Counted from the stretch's first letter, positions 8,743 to 18,068 are shown. The stretch: DNA of 64,000 bases from Nesterenkonia sp. E16_10 (GCF_017347085.1 NZ_JADPSA010000029.1:62001-126000), one strand, 5' to 3'. The notes: generated by a model from the letters alone, not told the origin. A program made the numbers and translations.

Positions 8743-9669
8743 TCAGCCAGAGCCGCCTTCCTCGTCGACGAACCACAGGCAGTCCGGTCCGGGCTGGCAC
8801 CACTGCCCGGCCCGTTGTGGCTGCAGAGGTGCGAGCACAGGGACGGCGGCCCGTTCCATCACGGTGAGTCTGGGCGCCTCCCCGGAGGGCAGGGGGCAGT
8901 GGGTCTCCACGAGCACAAGGTCGTCGGCGAGACCGATCTCTTCTGGGACTGGCCACACCGCTGACTTCCAGAGAGCACATGCCTGGATGAGGGTCTCCTC
9001 CGAACGGCTGCTGCGCACCTCCTGCCCGGTCTCGAGCGTGTACACGATGTCCGTCGCGGTCACTCGGATACCGGTCACCGGGTGCTCCGCGGCGCCGGGC
9101 TCGGTCATGTCCGCATAGTCACCGATCGGATCTCCGACCAGGCTCTCACCGACTGGAAGCGCCAGGCACTGCTCGTCCGCAGCCGCGCACTGCACGATCG
9201 GCCCCCGCTCTTCGGGGTTCCACGGCTTGATCGCGACCACCTCGGTGCTCTCGTAGCCTCCGGCGTACCAGATCACCGGGTCGCTGATCCTGAGCGAACC
9301 CAGGACCAGAGGCTCATCCCCCAGATCCAAAGCCTGGGTGTCTGCCGTGAACGGGCCCGATCCCTCGCTGTCCTGGATCTCGTGGCGTTGCACCACCGTT
9401 CGGGCCACTGCGCGCTCCCCGTCCAGTTCGAACGTGACAGTGTCGTCCTCGATCCGCATCACGACACGCTCCACGCCGTCGGCACTGAGAGCGGCGAAGC
9501 CTCCCGGGATCCCCTCCGATCCCTCGTCGGCCCACTGCTCCGTCGTAGGAAGCAGCGCGCCGTATACCCCGTCATCCACCGCGTGCAGATACGGCTGCCC
9601 ACAGCCGAGAGAACCTCCCCCCAGCAGCAGCACCGTCGCTGCAGTCCATGTCACCGGTGCTCGATCCAT
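8743..9669 (-). CDS. Secreted protein/putative lipoprotein of unknown function
   Basis: A 308-residue protein with an N-terminal export signal (TAATVLLLGGGSLGC); the Cys sits in an imperfect lipobox (SLGC), so lipid anchoring is probable but not certain. The mature part is acidic and predicted rich in beta strands, with scattered cysteines (QCAAADEQC, HCPLPSG, WCQPGPDC) that may form disulfides. No family recognised. ATG 9669 is chosen because AAGGTGG lies 9 bases upstream; the frame extends further but without support. It lies downstream of the second DUF805 gene on the same strand. Confidence 0.65.
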   Translation of the reverse strand: MDRAPVTWTAATVLLLGGGSLGCGQPYLHAVDDGVYGALLPTTEQWADEGSEGIPGGFAALSADGVERVVMRIEDDTVTFELDGERAVARTVVQRHEIQDSEGSGPFTADTQALDLGDEPLVLGSLRISDPVIWYAGGYESTEVVAIKPWNPEERGPIVQCAAADEQCLALPVGESLVGDPIGDYADMTEPGAAEHPVTGIRVTATDIVYTLETGQEVRSSRSEETLIQACALWKSAVWPVPEEIGLADDLVLVETHCPLPSGEAPRLTVMERAAVPVLAPLQPQRAGQWCQPGPDCLWFVDEEGGSG

Positions 9670-9851
9670 GATCTGCCACCTTCGTCGCAAGCACTTCATC
9701 GGACTGTGGATCAGCGGCGGGAGGGGCCTGGGTCTCTCTGACTCGGGCTGCACCGGTCGGAGCGCAGCCCAGAAGCAAGCATGAGCCGACCATCACCGCA
9801 TCTGCACGACTCCTGCCATCTAGGTGTCACCACCCTCGTGACTCAGCACAC

Positions 9852-10361
9852 CTAGCGCCAGGGGACCGAGAATTCTGCGTGGTGCTTCTCCGGAGCGGAG
9901 GCCCGCGTGAGCAGAATGAGCACCACGAACCATCCGAGGACGGGAACGAACCCGAGAAAGAACATCGAGCCGGGGAGTCCGGAGTCGTGGAGTCGGCGCC
10001 AGGTGACAGCGAGCAGCGGGATGATGGTGAGCGCCGCGATGAGCAGGTGCAGCACGACGATGGCGGCCGCGAAGACCGCGCCGAAACCTTCGAACCAGAC
10101 GCTGGGAGACAGGCCGGTGATCCCGAACAGGTCCTGCGCGTCGGTCACCATATCCTCGGCGAACAGCGTGCTGAGGGTGATGACCGCCGTCATCCCGATG
10201 GCGGCATGGACGAGGGTCAGGAACAGGAAGGGCCACCAGAACTCCGAGCGGGTGGAGTAGCCCCTGAACTGGACGTAGTTCTCGAAAAAGGACGAAAGTG
10301 CCGCGTCTGGCCCGTAGACATCACCCACTGGCCACGTGGTCTCACCGGCGTATGACTGCAT
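9852..10361 (-). CDS. DUF805 family membrane protein (second copy)
   Basis: A 169-residue protein with the DUF805 layout: FENYVQFRGYSTRSEFWWPF, helices, then TWRRLHDSGLPGSMFFLGFV. It is clearly paralogous to the gene at 1413-1946. ATG 10361 follows GAGGA at 6-10 bases. Membrane protein of unknown role. The LexA-controlled DUF6504-polymerase operon starts divergently about 300 bp away. Confidence 0.85.
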   Translation of the reverse strand: MQSYAGETTWPVGDVYGPDAALSSFFENYVQFRGYSTRSEFWWPFLFLTLVHAAIGMTAVITLSTLFAEDMVTDAQDLFGITGLSPSVWFEGFGAVFAAAIVVLHLLIAALTIIPLLAVTWRRLHDSGLPGSMFFLGFVPVLGWFVVLILLTRASAPEKHHAEFSVPWR

Positions 10362-10571
10362 TGCATATCCTCGATCTGATCACGCGCACGGGTGGGCCAG
10401 GAGGCCATATCGACTGAGTCCACTCTGTTCGTGTCTGCGCGCCAGATGAAGAGTCTTTGGTCCCGCCGGGCTCTCTCTGCTCGATCTCCTGTCTCTGCCC
10501 GATCCGCTGCGGGTCGGCGGACGTGCAGCCAGCCGTGTCCGTGCCCGACCCTAGGCTCACCTCTGTTGCTA

Positions 10572-10587
10572 TCGAATGTATGTTCGA
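10572..10587. promoter_or_regulatory. LexA (SOS) box
   Basis: TCGAATGTATGTTCGA matches the Gram-positive/actinobacterial SOS box (TCGAAC-N4-GTTCGA) except for one T in place of C. A possible -10, TACGAT (10589-10594), lies immediately downstream. The DUF6504 start is 73 bp away, so the box is well placed to repress the DUF6504-polymerase operon until DNA damage. Confidence 0.8.
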
Positions 10588-10659
10588 ATACGATGAGGCC
10601 TCCGGGCTTCCCATCGGCTTCGTCATATCTCTTGGAGACATGAAAGAGGGAGCTTGCCC

Positions 10660-11010
10660 ATGTCCACTGTTATTCGCCCCGAAGCCGACCGAGCACCTCG
10701 CCGCGGAGCGGTGACGCTCACTGAATCCATTGATATTGAATGTGACGAGCAGTTCCTGCCCCATCGGGTGATCTGGAAAGAGCGGAGGCATCTCGTGGTC
10801 GAAGCCCCTGTGCGCTGGTACCAGCGGCGCAGCTGGTGGCTGGAGGAGCCCCGCGCCGAGCGAGGGCGCCCCGGGCTGGTGGCTCATGAGATCTGGCGGC
10901 TGCAGGTCCAGCTCGAGGCCACCTCTCGCACCGAGACCGCCGAGGTGCACACCATCGATGTCAGTCGGCACCTGGCCTCCGGGCGCTGGCGTCTGGTGCG
11001 GGTCCATTGA
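10660..11010 (+). CDS. DUF6504 family protein, mutagenesis-operon component
   Basis: A 116-residue protein rich in W, R and beta strands (RVIWKERRHLVVEAPVRWYQ, WWLEEPR, HEIWRLQVQLE). In actinobacteria, DUF6504 proteins sit directly before the DnaE2-type polymerase, usually next to ImuA'/ImuB. ATG 10660 follows AGAGGGAG. Its stop overlaps the polymerase TTG start (TTGA), indicating translational coupling. A LexA box lies 73 bp upstream, so expression should be SOS-induced. No ImuA' or ImuB gene is adjacent here. Confidence 0.8.
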   Translation: MSTVIRPEADRAPRRGAVTLTESIDIECDEQFLPHRVIWKERRHLVVEAPVRWYQRRSWWLEEPRAERGRPGLVAHEIWRLQVQLEATSRTETAEVHTIDVSRHLASGRWRLVRVH

Positions 11011-14000
11011 CCTTCACCCACCTGAATGTGGCCAGCTCGTTCAGCAGCCATTACGGCACCAACCGCCCAGAGGAGCTGGTGGCCGCGGCTGCAGCGGATG
11101 GGATGACGGCGCTGGCCATCACCGATCGGGACGGACTCTACGGGGCGGTCAAGCACCTCGGTGCGTGCATCGACCTGGGCATCGCCCCGATCATCGGGGT
11201 CAGCCTCGCCGTGGAGGACCGCGGTCGGGCCGTGGTGCTTGCCAGCAATGCCTCCGGTGGGTATGCGGCGTTGTGTCAGCTCATCTCCCGCGCCCACGAA
11301 CGCCCGCAGGGCGAGGCCGCTCGAGTGAGTCTGCAGGAGCTGGCCGAGTGTGCGGCCCCGGGGCAGGGCGAGGTGCGTCGTCGTCTGTTCGTCCTTGCCG
11401 GGCCGGAGAGTGAGATCGGTGTCGCCGCGGCGTCTCGGGACTACCGCGGCACCCGGGCGCTGCTGCGCCAATGGCGCGAGGCGCTCGGCGAGGCGCTGCG
11501 AGTGGAGGTGGTGTCCCATCTGGCACCCCCAGGGGAGGCGCTGTCCACCGCCCATGCGGTCCGAATGCTCAGCGCGGCTCAGGTCAGCCGGGTGACACCG
11601 GTGCTGACCAACGCGGTGCGACTGCTGAGCACCGACGAGGCCGCCACCGCCGATGTGCTCGACGCGGTGCGGGTCCTCTCGGACCTGCACAGCACCACTG
11701 CCCTCCAGCCCACCGATCAGGGCTGGCTGAAGCCGGCCGCGGCGATGAAGGCCCTGGCCGCGGAGATCTGCGCGGCCAGCACCACCGCCATACCGGCCCA
11801 GGAGCTGCTGACCAACACCGAAGCGCTGGGCCGCCAGTGCCAGCTGGATCCGGTCACCGATCTGGGCTGGGGCCGGCCCAAGGTGCCTGAGACCTCCGTG
11901 ATCGGGATCGAGGGTGATCCGGATCAGGAGCTGCGCGCCCGCTGCGAAGCAGGCCTGGCGGAGATGCTCGCCCAGGAGAGCGCGGCTGGAGCGAGCGCGC
12001 CCCCGGAGAATCCCGACCAGGTGGGTCCGCCCCAGGAGGACCCGAGCCAGGAGAGCGGGGCGGAGCAGGACAGCGAGGCTCCGGCCCGCGCGAGGCTCGA
12101 ACATGAGCTGAGCATCATCGCCGATCTCGGCTTCGCCCCCTATTTCCTGACCGTGGCCGAGGTGGCCCGGCTGATCCGCGAGATGGGGGTCCGCGCCGCG
12201 GCCCGCGGCTCGGCGGTCTCCTCCCTGGTGGTCCACGCCCTGGGGATCAGCCCCATCGATCCGCTGCAGCACGGCCTGATCTTCGAACGCTTCCTCTCCC
12301 GCCGGCGCTCCACGCTGCCCGATATCGACATCGACGTGGAGTCCTCCGAGCGGCACCGGATCTACCGGGCGGTGTTCAAGCGCTTCGGCGCCCAGCGGGT
12401 CACCTTGATGAGCATGCAGAACGCGTATCGGATCCGTGGCGCGGTCCGCGACGCCGGGCTCGCGCTGGGGCTTCCCGAGGAGGAGATCGACCAGCTCGCG
12501 GAGATCATGTGGCGCTTCCCGGCCCGGGAGTTCCGCCGCGCCCTGAAGGAGAAGCCCGAGTTGCAAAGTCTGGCCGAGCGGATCGAGACCGAACGCGGCT
12601 CCGGACGCCAGCAGCTGGACCTGCTGGTGGACCTCTCTGAACGACTGGACCGGCTGCCTCGGCACATCTCCACCCACCCCTGCGGCGTGATCCTGGGCAA
12701 CAACAACCTGCTCACACTCACCCCGGTGGAGCGCTCCGGGGTCAACGGCCTGCCGATGAGCCAGTTCGATAAGGACGATATGGACCCGATGGGGTTCATC
12801 AAGCTCGACATCCTGGGCGTGCGGATGCAGTCGGCGATCGCCTATGCGCTCACCGAGCTCGAACGCACCACCGGGGAGGTGATCGACATGGTCAAGGACG
12901 TGGACTATGCCGATCCCGCGACCTTCGCGATGATCCAGTCCACCCACACCCTGGGCTGCTTCCAGATCGAGAGCCCCGGGCAGCGCGAGCTGATCGGCAA
13001 GCTGGTGCCCAAGACGCTCAACGACCTAGTGGTGGACATCTCGCTGTTCCGCCCCGGACCCATGGGCTCTGGCATGGTCAAGCCCTACCTGGAGCGCCGC
13101 CACGGCTACGAGACCGTGGGCTATCCGCACCCGGATCTGGCGAAGATCCTCGATGAGACCTACGGGGTGGTGGTCTTCCACGAACAGGTGCTGCGGATCT
13201 TCGACACCATGACCGGCTGCGGCCTGGACGTGGCCGATGAGCTGCGCCGCGCGATGAGCAAGGACCGATCAGCTCCGGTGGAGACCTTCTTCCGCGCGGA
13301 GACCGCCAGGCGCGGCTATTCGGCTGCGGTGATCGACCGGGTCTGGGAGATCCTGCTCAGCTTCGGCAGCTTCGGCTTCTGCAAGGCCCACGGGGCGGCC
13401 TTCGCGGTGCCCACCTACCAGTCGGCCTGGCTGAAGACCCATCACCCTGCGCATTTCCTCTGCGGGCTCTTCGAACATGACCCCGGCATGTACCCGCTGC
13501 GGCTGCTGGTCTCCGAGGCCCGCCGGCTAAAGATCCCGCTGCTGCCGATGGACGTCAACCGCTCCACCAGCAGCTATCACGTGGAGGCCACCTCGATGGC
13601 CGGGCTGCCGGTGTGGGGGATCCGGATGTCGCTGATCGGGCTGAAGGGAATCTCCAAGGCCGAGCTGCGCCGGATCGAGGTGGAACAGCCCTTCGCCTCT
13701 CTGGCCGACCTGCGCGACCGGGCCCGGCTGAAACGCTCCACGCTGCGCGATCTGGCCAAGGTGGGTGCCCTGGACTGCCTGCTGCCCGAGGGCCGGAAGC
13801 ACCGCAAGGACCTCATCCAGTGGGTGGAGTCCACCAACCTGGAGTACGCCAAGAAGCTGCCGGCCCGGCAGGTCCAGGGGCAGCTGGCCCTGCCCATCGG
13901 GGATGTGGAGATCGCGAACATGCCCACCGGGGCGGGGGAGCTGGCGGCCCGGGAGATCGTCACCACCGAGCTGGACCTGACCTCCCTGGACACCAGCGGA

Positions 14001-14375
14001 CACGTGATGGACTTCCATCACCCGGTGCTGCAGGCCGCCGGAGTCAGCTTCGCCGAGGACCTGCTCTCGCTGCGCAACGGCGCCACCGTCCGGGTGGCCG
14101 GGATCCGGGTGGCCACCCAAACCCCGCCGATGGCCTCGGGCAAGCGGGTCGTGTTCATCACCCTCGACGACGGCACCGGCTGCGTGGACCTGAGCTTCTT
14201 CGAGGAGGCCCAGCGCAACACCGGGGAATGTCTCTTCGCGGCGAAGATGCTGATGGCCGAGGGCACTATTCGGCGCACCGGGCCCCGAGCGGTCACCGTG
14301 CAGGCGACCCGCGCCTGGGATCTGCGTGGGGAGACGGTGCCGGGACGGACTCCCGCCGCAGCAGGCTCTCTTTGA
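11007..14375 (+). CDS. dnaE2: Error-prone DNA polymerase III alpha subunit (DnaE2 type)
   Basis: A 1122-residue C-family polymerase. The N-terminal PHP-like domain begins FTHLNVASSFSSHYG; the usual HxH metal motif is degenerate here. The palm domain carries the catalytic aspartates in LPDIDIDVES and IKLDILGVRMQS, with ARGSAVSSLVVHALGISPID and FCKAHGAAFAVPTYQSAWLK as further C-family landmarks. A C-terminal OB fold (VRVAGIRVATQTPP...FITLDDGTGCVDL) follows. In SOS mutagenesis this enzyme extends past lesions. Start TTG 11007 overlaps the DUF6504 stop. The 3' end overlaps the convergent ogt gene by 83 bp, an unusually long tail-to-tail overlap. Confidence 0.9.
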   Translation: MTFTHLNVASSFSSHYGTNRPEELVAAAAADGMTALAITDRDGLYGAVKHLGACIDLGIAPIIGVSLAVEDRGRAVVLASNASGGYAALCQLISRAHERPQGEAARVSLQELAECAAPGQGEVRRRLFVLAGPESEIGVAAASRDYRGTRALLRQWREALGEALRVEVVSHLAPPGEALSTAHAVRMLSAAQVSRVTPVLTNAVRLLSTDEAATADVLDAVRVLSDLHSTTALQPTDQGWLKPAAAMKALAAEICAASTTAIPAQELLTNTEALGRQCQLDPVTDLGWGRPKVPETSVIGIEGDPDQELRARCEAGLAEMLAQESAAGASAPPENPDQVGPPQEDPSQESGAEQDSEAPARARLEHELSIIADLGFAPYFLTVAEVARLIREMGVRAAARGSAVSSLVVHALGISPIDPLQHGLIFERFLSRRRSTLPDIDIDVESSERHRIYRAVFKRFGAQRVTLMSMQNAYRIRGAVRDAGLALGLPEEEIDQLAEIMWRFPAREFRRALKEKPELQSLAERIETERGSGRQQLDLLVDLSERLDRLPRHISTHPCGVILGNNNLLTLTPVERSGVNGLPMSQFDKDDMDPMGFIKLDILGVRMQSAIAYALTELERTTGEVIDMVKDVDYADPATFAMIQSTHTLGCFQIESPGQRELIGKLVPKTLNDLVVDISLFRPGPMGSGMVKPYLERRHGYETVGYPHPDLAKILDETYGVVVFHEQVLRIFDTMTGCGLDVADELRRAMSKDRSAPVETFFRAETARRGYSAAVIDRVWEILLSFGSFGFCKAHGAAFAVPTYQSAWLKTHHPAHFLCGLFEHDPGMYPLRLLVSEARRLKIPLLPMDVNRSTSSYHVEATSMAGLPVWGIRMSLIGLKGISKAELRRIEVEQPFASLADLRDRARLKRSTLRDLAKVGALDCLLPEGRKHRKDLIQWVESTNLEYAKKLPARQVQGQLALPIGDVEIANMPTGAGELAAREIVTTELDLTSLDTSGHVMDFHHPVLQAAGVSFAEDLLSLRNGATVRVAGIRVATQTPPMASGKRVVFITLDDGTGCVDLSFFEEAQRNTGECLFAAKMLMAEGTIRRTGPRAVTVQATRAWDLRGETVPGRTPAAAGSL

Positions 14376-14874
14376 TCTGCACCCCGTAGCGGAAGCCGCC
14401 GAGTCCGCCGTCGGTGCGCACGATCCGATGGCAGGGCACGAACAGTGCCGCCGCGTTCATCGCGCAGGCACCGGCCGCGGCCCGGACCGCCCTCGGGCGT
14501 CCTGCGCGGGCCGCGTACCCGGAATAGGTCAGCGGCGCGCCCGGCGGGATCTGGCGCAGCGCCTCCCAGGCCTGTTCGCGGAAGGGCCCGGAGCGCTGCT
14601 TCACCGGCACGCGGTCCACGGCGGTGATGTCACCGGCGTAGTAGGCCGCCACCGCCTCGGCCGCCTGATCCAGCACCGGATGCGGGTCACCCTGCGAGCC
14701 GGCCCGGACCTCTGGAGCCGATCCGCGGAGGTCAGGGTGAATCAGCTGCGTCAGGGCCTCGATGTCCCAGGTCCAACCAGAGGCCAGGACGTGACGCTCA
14801 TCAGCTACCACACTGAAAGGTCCATCTGATGTGGTGAAGCTGACATGGTGCAGGCTGTGGTGGTGAGTTGTCAT
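14293..14874 (-). CDS. ogt: Methylated-DNA--protein-cysteine methyltransferase
   Basis: A 193-residue suicide repair protein that takes the methyl group from O6-methylguanine onto its own cysteine. The active-site motif is FVPCHRIVRTDGGLGGFRYG with the acceptor near Cys148. The preceding PLTYSGYAARAG holds the DNA-binding helix. The C-terminus extends about 19 residues past the usual end and overlaps the 3' end of the polymerase gene. Its ATG (14874) overlaps the stop of the upstream Ada/AlkA gene by 4 bases (ATGA), so the two alkylation-repair proteins are made together. Confidence 0.93.
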   Translation of the reverse strand: MTTHHHSLHHVSFTTSDGPFSVVADERHVLASGWTWDIEALTQLIHPDLRGSAPEVRAGSQGDPHPVLDQAAEAVAAYYAGDITAVDRVPVKQRSGPFREQAWEALRQIPPGAPLTYSGYAARAGRPRAVRAAAGACAMNAAALFVPCHRIVRTDGGLGGFRYGVQIKESLLRRESVPAPSPHADPRRGSPAR

Positions 14875-16520
14875 GATCTACCGTTCTTTTGATTCTGATC
14901 CGGCAGGTCGGTGGCCGCCTGCCAGAGGTGCATCGCAGCATAGGACCGCCAGGGAGACCAGCCGTTGGCATGAGATTCCAGAGCGCGATGTGCGGCTGTC
15001 TTCTTCAGCTCCGGGTCCAGCAGACCGAGCCGCTTGGCGCCGGTGAGCAGGACGACGTCGCCGGTCATCCAGACATCGGGGTCACCCAGCACGCGCAGCA
15101 TCAGATAGGACGCGGTCCACTTCCCGATGCCGGGCATGGCGGTGAGCTGGTCATGGAGCGCTCGAGTGTCTGCTCCCTGGTCCACGGTGAGCTCTCCGGA
15201 GGCCAGGGCCGCAGCCGCGGCGCGGACGGTGTCGATGGATCGGGCAGGCAGTCGCAGCGGCCGTTCCGGATCCAGCACCGGTCTCGGGCCGGGACCGGTG
15301 TGCGTCGGCGGAGCGGGGACCCCGGCCACGATCTCTTCCGAGGTGGGGAACAGCCGGGACAGCCCCGGGAAGCCGGATACATGTTCGGTGCCCAACGCGT
15401 CGACGAGCCGGCTGAGCTGGGTGCGGGCGGCCGACACCGAGATCTGCTGGCCCACGACGGCGCGGACCAGGTACTCCGGACCATCGGCGGTGCCGGGGAT
15501 CCGCAGCCCGGGGGAGCGGGTGACCAGAGGCGCCAGCACCGGGTCCTCCGCGAGGGCGGCACCGACGGCAGCCGGGTCCGCGTCGAGATCGAAGAGTCGG
15601 CGCGCCACCGCCACGATCGCGGGGATGTCCGCCCAGGCGCTGAGCTCGCATTCCAGGTGCAGCCGCCAGCGCAGGGTCTGTGGCTCAGCCAGGCCCTCGG
15701 TCGGTGTGGCCGTGACCTGGAGTGCCGCCGGCCCATGGGCCAGCCGCAGGGTGCGCGCGTAGGTGAGCACGTCGTCGTCGAGCCGGGTGGCCTCGACACC
15801 GGGGATCGCACGCTCGGCCAGGAAGGTGAAGAGCTCCACCGCGTTGAAGGGCTCCCGCACCGGCAGGGCCAGGCGCAGCGACAACCGTGGAGCAGCTCCA
15901 GCTGAGTCAGAGACTCCGCTTGCCAGGGGTGCGGTGCTGGTCCCGGGTCGGTGCTGCGCACGCATCCTGATCTCTCGGGGCGTCGCACCGAAGACGGCCC
16001 GTGCGGTGTCATTGAACTGACGCACCGAGGAGAACCCCGCGGCGAACGCGATCTCGGTGATCGGCAGCGACGTGCCGACCAGCAGGCTGCGTGCCAGGTG
16101 GATCCGGTGAGCCCGGGCCAGGGCGAGCGGGCCCGCACCCAGCTCGGCGCTCAGGGTCCGGTGCAGGTGACGGCTGCTGTAGCCGAGTTGGGTGCTCAGG
16201 GCTGCCACGCCGCCGTCGTTCATCGCGCCTTCGCGGATGAGTCGCATGGCCCGGCCGGCCAGATCCTGCCGGGTGTTCCACTCCGGGGTGCCCGGGGCGG
16301 CCTCGGGCAGGCAGCGTTTGCAGGCCCGATAGCCGTGCTCGTGGGCAGCCGCAGAGGTGGAGTAGAAGGTGACATTCTCCGGCTTCGGAGTCTGAGCGGG
16401 GCAGGAGGGTCGGCAATAGATCTTCGTGGAGGACACCGCGGTGTAGAACTGCCCGTCGAAGCGATGATCCCGAGACTTCACCGCCCGGTAGCGGCGCTCG
16501 AAGACTTCGTCCTGGTCCAT
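14871..16520 (-). CDS. Ada-type regulator fused to AlkA DNA-3-methyladenine glycosylase
   Basis: A 549-residue three-part protein. Residues 1-80 are an Ada zinc-binding methyl-phosphotriester acceptor with Cys36, Cys40, Cys67 and Cys70 (IYCRPSCP...CKRC). Residues about 85-180 are an AraC-type helix-turn-helix pair. The C-terminal half is an AlkA glycosylase: an N-terminal AlkA domain, then the HhH-GPD region MPGIGKWTASYLMLRVLGDP with the catalytic Asp in VWMTGD. It senses methylated phosphotriesters, activates alkylation-repair genes and excises alkylated bases. ATG 16520 is preferred because AGGTGG sits 10 bases upstream; ATG 16529 is possible. It is coupled to ogt by ATGA. Confidence 0.93.
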   Translation of the reverse strand: MDQDEVFERRYRAVKSRDHRFDGQFYTAVSSTKIYCRPSCPAQTPKPENVTFYSTSAAAHEHGYRACKRCLPEAAPGTPEWNTRQDLAGRAMRLIREGAMNDGGVAALSTQLGYSSRHLHRTLSAELGAGPLALARAHRIHLARSLLVGTSLPITEIAFAAGFSSVRQFNDTARAVFGATPREIRMRAQHRPGTSTAPLASGVSDSAGAAPRLSLRLALPVREPFNAVELFTFLAERAIPGVEATRLDDDVLTYARTLRLAHGPAALQVTATPTEGLAEPQTLRWRLHLECELSAWADIPAIVAVARRLFDLDADPAAVGAALAEDPVLAPLVTRSPGLRIPGTADGPEYLVRAVVGQQISVSAARTQLSRLVDALGTEHVSGFPGLSRLFPTSEEIVAGVPAPPTHTGPGPRPVLDPERPLRLPARSIDTVRAAAAALASGELTVDQGADTRALHDQLTAMPGIGKWTASYLMLRVLGDPDVWMTGDVVLLTGAKRLGLLDPELKKTAAHRALESHANGWSPWRSYAAMHLWQAATDLPDQNQKNGRS

Positions 16521-16553
16521 ATGCTCCATTCCACCTCTCAGTCGGAGAGAAAG

Positions 16554-17024
16554 CTAGCGGGAATCGGACCTGGCCCTCGAACTGCCCAGTCCCACGCGGA
16601 GGAAGCCGAACACGAGCATGGCCAGGGCCAGGCAGCTCACGGTGTAGGCCAGCAGACTCTCCTCGAAGTACGCCTCGTAGAGCGCGGCTGGGATGAACTG
16701 CATGACGTAGAAGGAGGCGAAGAAGCTCGCGATCACCGCACCCGTGGGGGCCTCGCCCCAGACCCCGCGTGAGCGGAAGCCATAGGCGCGCTGCAGATAG
16801 GAGGCGAGGCCGACAACTGCCGCCAGGGAGACGATCATGCCGATCCACCCCAGGCCGTCGGCCTCTGCCCTCACGCGCCCGCTGAAGAACAACGCCCCCG
16901 CGAAGGCCACGGTCAGACCGACGGTCGCACAGGCATCATGCGGCGGACCCAGGGGCGCCCGGCGCCGGGTCCTCGGGTCCGGTTCGTGGGCGGACCGATC
17001 CTCTGCGCGGTCGTTGCTGATCAT
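16554..17024 (-). CDS. Membrane protein, four transmembrane helices
   Basis: A 156-residue protein with a hydrophilic, basic N-terminus (residues 1-35) followed by about four hydrophobic helices (ATVGLTVAFAGALFFSG, WIGMIVSLAAVVGLASYL, VIASFFASFYVMQFIPAAL, LLAYTVSCLALAMLVFGFL). No motif points to a function. ATG 17024 is preceded by GGAGAGGACC, which decides the start. Its first 89 bases overlap, in another frame, the C-terminal tail of the EamA-type transporter gene upstream, so the two are in one operon. Confidence 0.65.
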   Translation of the reverse strand: MISNDRAEDRSAHEPDPRTRRRAPLGPPHDACATVGLTVAFAGALFFSGRVRAEADGLGWIGMIVSLAAVVGLASYLQRAYGFRSRGVWGEAPTGAVIASFFASFYVMQFIPAALYEAYFEESLLAYTVSCLALAMLVFGFLRVGLGSSRARSDSR

Positions 17025-17991
17025 GTGGGTCCTCTCCATAAGGATCATTTTCTGCGAGTCTCTTCGAGCTGCTGGGGTGCGCTGGGCCACGAGCTGGGCT
17101 CGGCGGAGGTGAGGGTCGCAGGCCCGCCCGAGTGGTGATCGAGACCCCCAGCACGACGACCAGCGCGCCGGTGACCTTGGCGGGTGTCAGTTCGGCATCG
17201 AGCCACATGACCGCTCCGGCCATGGTGGCGACCGGGAGGAAGTTCAAGAAGCTGGACGCCCGGGCGGCACCGAGCTGTTGGACCGCGCGGTTGTAGAAGA
17301 GCAGCGCGAGCAGTCCCGGAAAGACTCCCAGGTAGAGCAGACCAGGAAGGTGTTCGCTCGGGCTGAGCTCCGGAGGTCCGAGCGCCATCCACTCGAGGGC
17401 GACCAGCGGCGCCAGCATCAGTGCCGCGAGCCCGGTCATGACCAGCAGCACGCCGAAGGTGGGAAAGAGGCTGAGGTATCGGATGACAGCGATGGAGTAG
17501 ACCGCCCAGGAGGCGACCGCTCCGAGCATGATGCCATCTCCGATGTTCCACTGCAGCTGTGCCAGAGCGAAGATCTGCCCATCGGTGATCACCCAGAGCG
17601 CCCCGAGGATCGACAGCGCCAGGCCGGTCCACTGAAGCAACCGCAGCCGCTCGCGCAGGACCAGGGCGCTCAGTGCCAGGGTCAGGGCGGGTATCAAGGT
17701 CTCCAGCACCGAGACATTCGTGGAGGAGGTGAACTGCAGGGCCGCGTAGATGAAGGTGTTGAAGAACGCGACACCGGTGAGGGTGAGCAGCAGCAGCGGC
17801 TTCCACTCATGGAGGAACAGTGCTCGGGACCGCCAGGCGGCGCGGGCTGCCAGAGGCGCGAGACACAGGAAAGCGACGGCGAGCCGCGCAAACGCGATGG
17901 TCAGCGGCGGGAGATCGTTGAGCGCCTCACCGACCAGGATGTTCCCTGCGTAGAAGATCACGACCATGATCATCAGCAGGTAGGGGAGCAT
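16936..17991 (-). CDS. DMT superfamily (EamA) transporter
   Basis: A 351-residue transporter with ten transmembrane helices arranged as two EamA repeats (IVGEALNDLPPLTIAFARL in the first, GAVASWAVYSIAVIRYL opening the second; VMWLDAELTPAKVTGALVVV near the end). The family exports or imports small metabolites. The core ends near residue 293. The remaining roughly 58 residues are a Pro/Arg/Ser-rich tail (RPSPPPSPARGPAHPSS) that reads through the start of the next gene, so the true stop might have shifted downstream in evolution. ATG 17991 follows AGGAACC. Confidence 0.85.
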   Translation of the reverse strand: MLPYLLMIMVVIFYAGNILVGEALNDLPPLTIAFARLAVAFLCLAPLAARAAWRSRALFLHEWKPLLLLTLTGVAFFNTFIYAALQFTSSTNVSVLETLIPALTLALSALVLRERLRLLQWTGLALSILGALWVITDGQIFALAQLQWNIGDGIMLGAVASWAVYSIAVIRYLSLFPTFGVLLVMTGLAALMLAPLVALEWMALGPPELSPSEHLPGLLYLGVFPGLLALLFYNRAVQQLGAARASSFLNFLPVATMAGAVMWLDAELTPAKVTGALVVVLGVSITTRAGLRPSPPPSPARGPAHPSSSKRLAENDPYGEDPHDQQRPRRGSVRPRTGPEDPAPGAPGSAA

Positions 17992-18023
17992 CAGTGAGGT
18001 TCCTGGTCGATGGTCAGGGGCGT

Positions 18024-18045
18024 CTCCTCCGGGACACCGGAGGAG
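18024..18045 (-). terminator. GC-rich hairpin, likely terminator
   Basis: CTCCTCCGG (18024-18032) and CCGGAGGAG (18037-18045) form a perfect 9-bp stem with a GACA loop, between the stop of the gene at 18069-18536 and the start of the transporter gene. There is no U-tract, as is common for high-GC terminators. Confidence 0.45.
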
Positions 18046-18068
18046 GTCTGCGGGTCAGTCGGCAGCGG

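Noticed and set aside
9572-9796. 74-codon minus frame starting MMVGSCLLLGC, lipoprotein-like, upstream of the secreted protein gene
   Set aside because: It has a CAGGAG site 13 bases upstream and a lipobox-like start but ends without a mature domain and overlaps the well-supported gene start at 9669. It could be a frameshifted duplicate signal, but evidence is too thin.
10884-12947. 687-codon minus-strand frame antisense to the polymerase gene
   Set aside because: Typical high-GC shadow: rich in G, R, H, Q and L without any domain; the sense frame encodes a clear polymerase.
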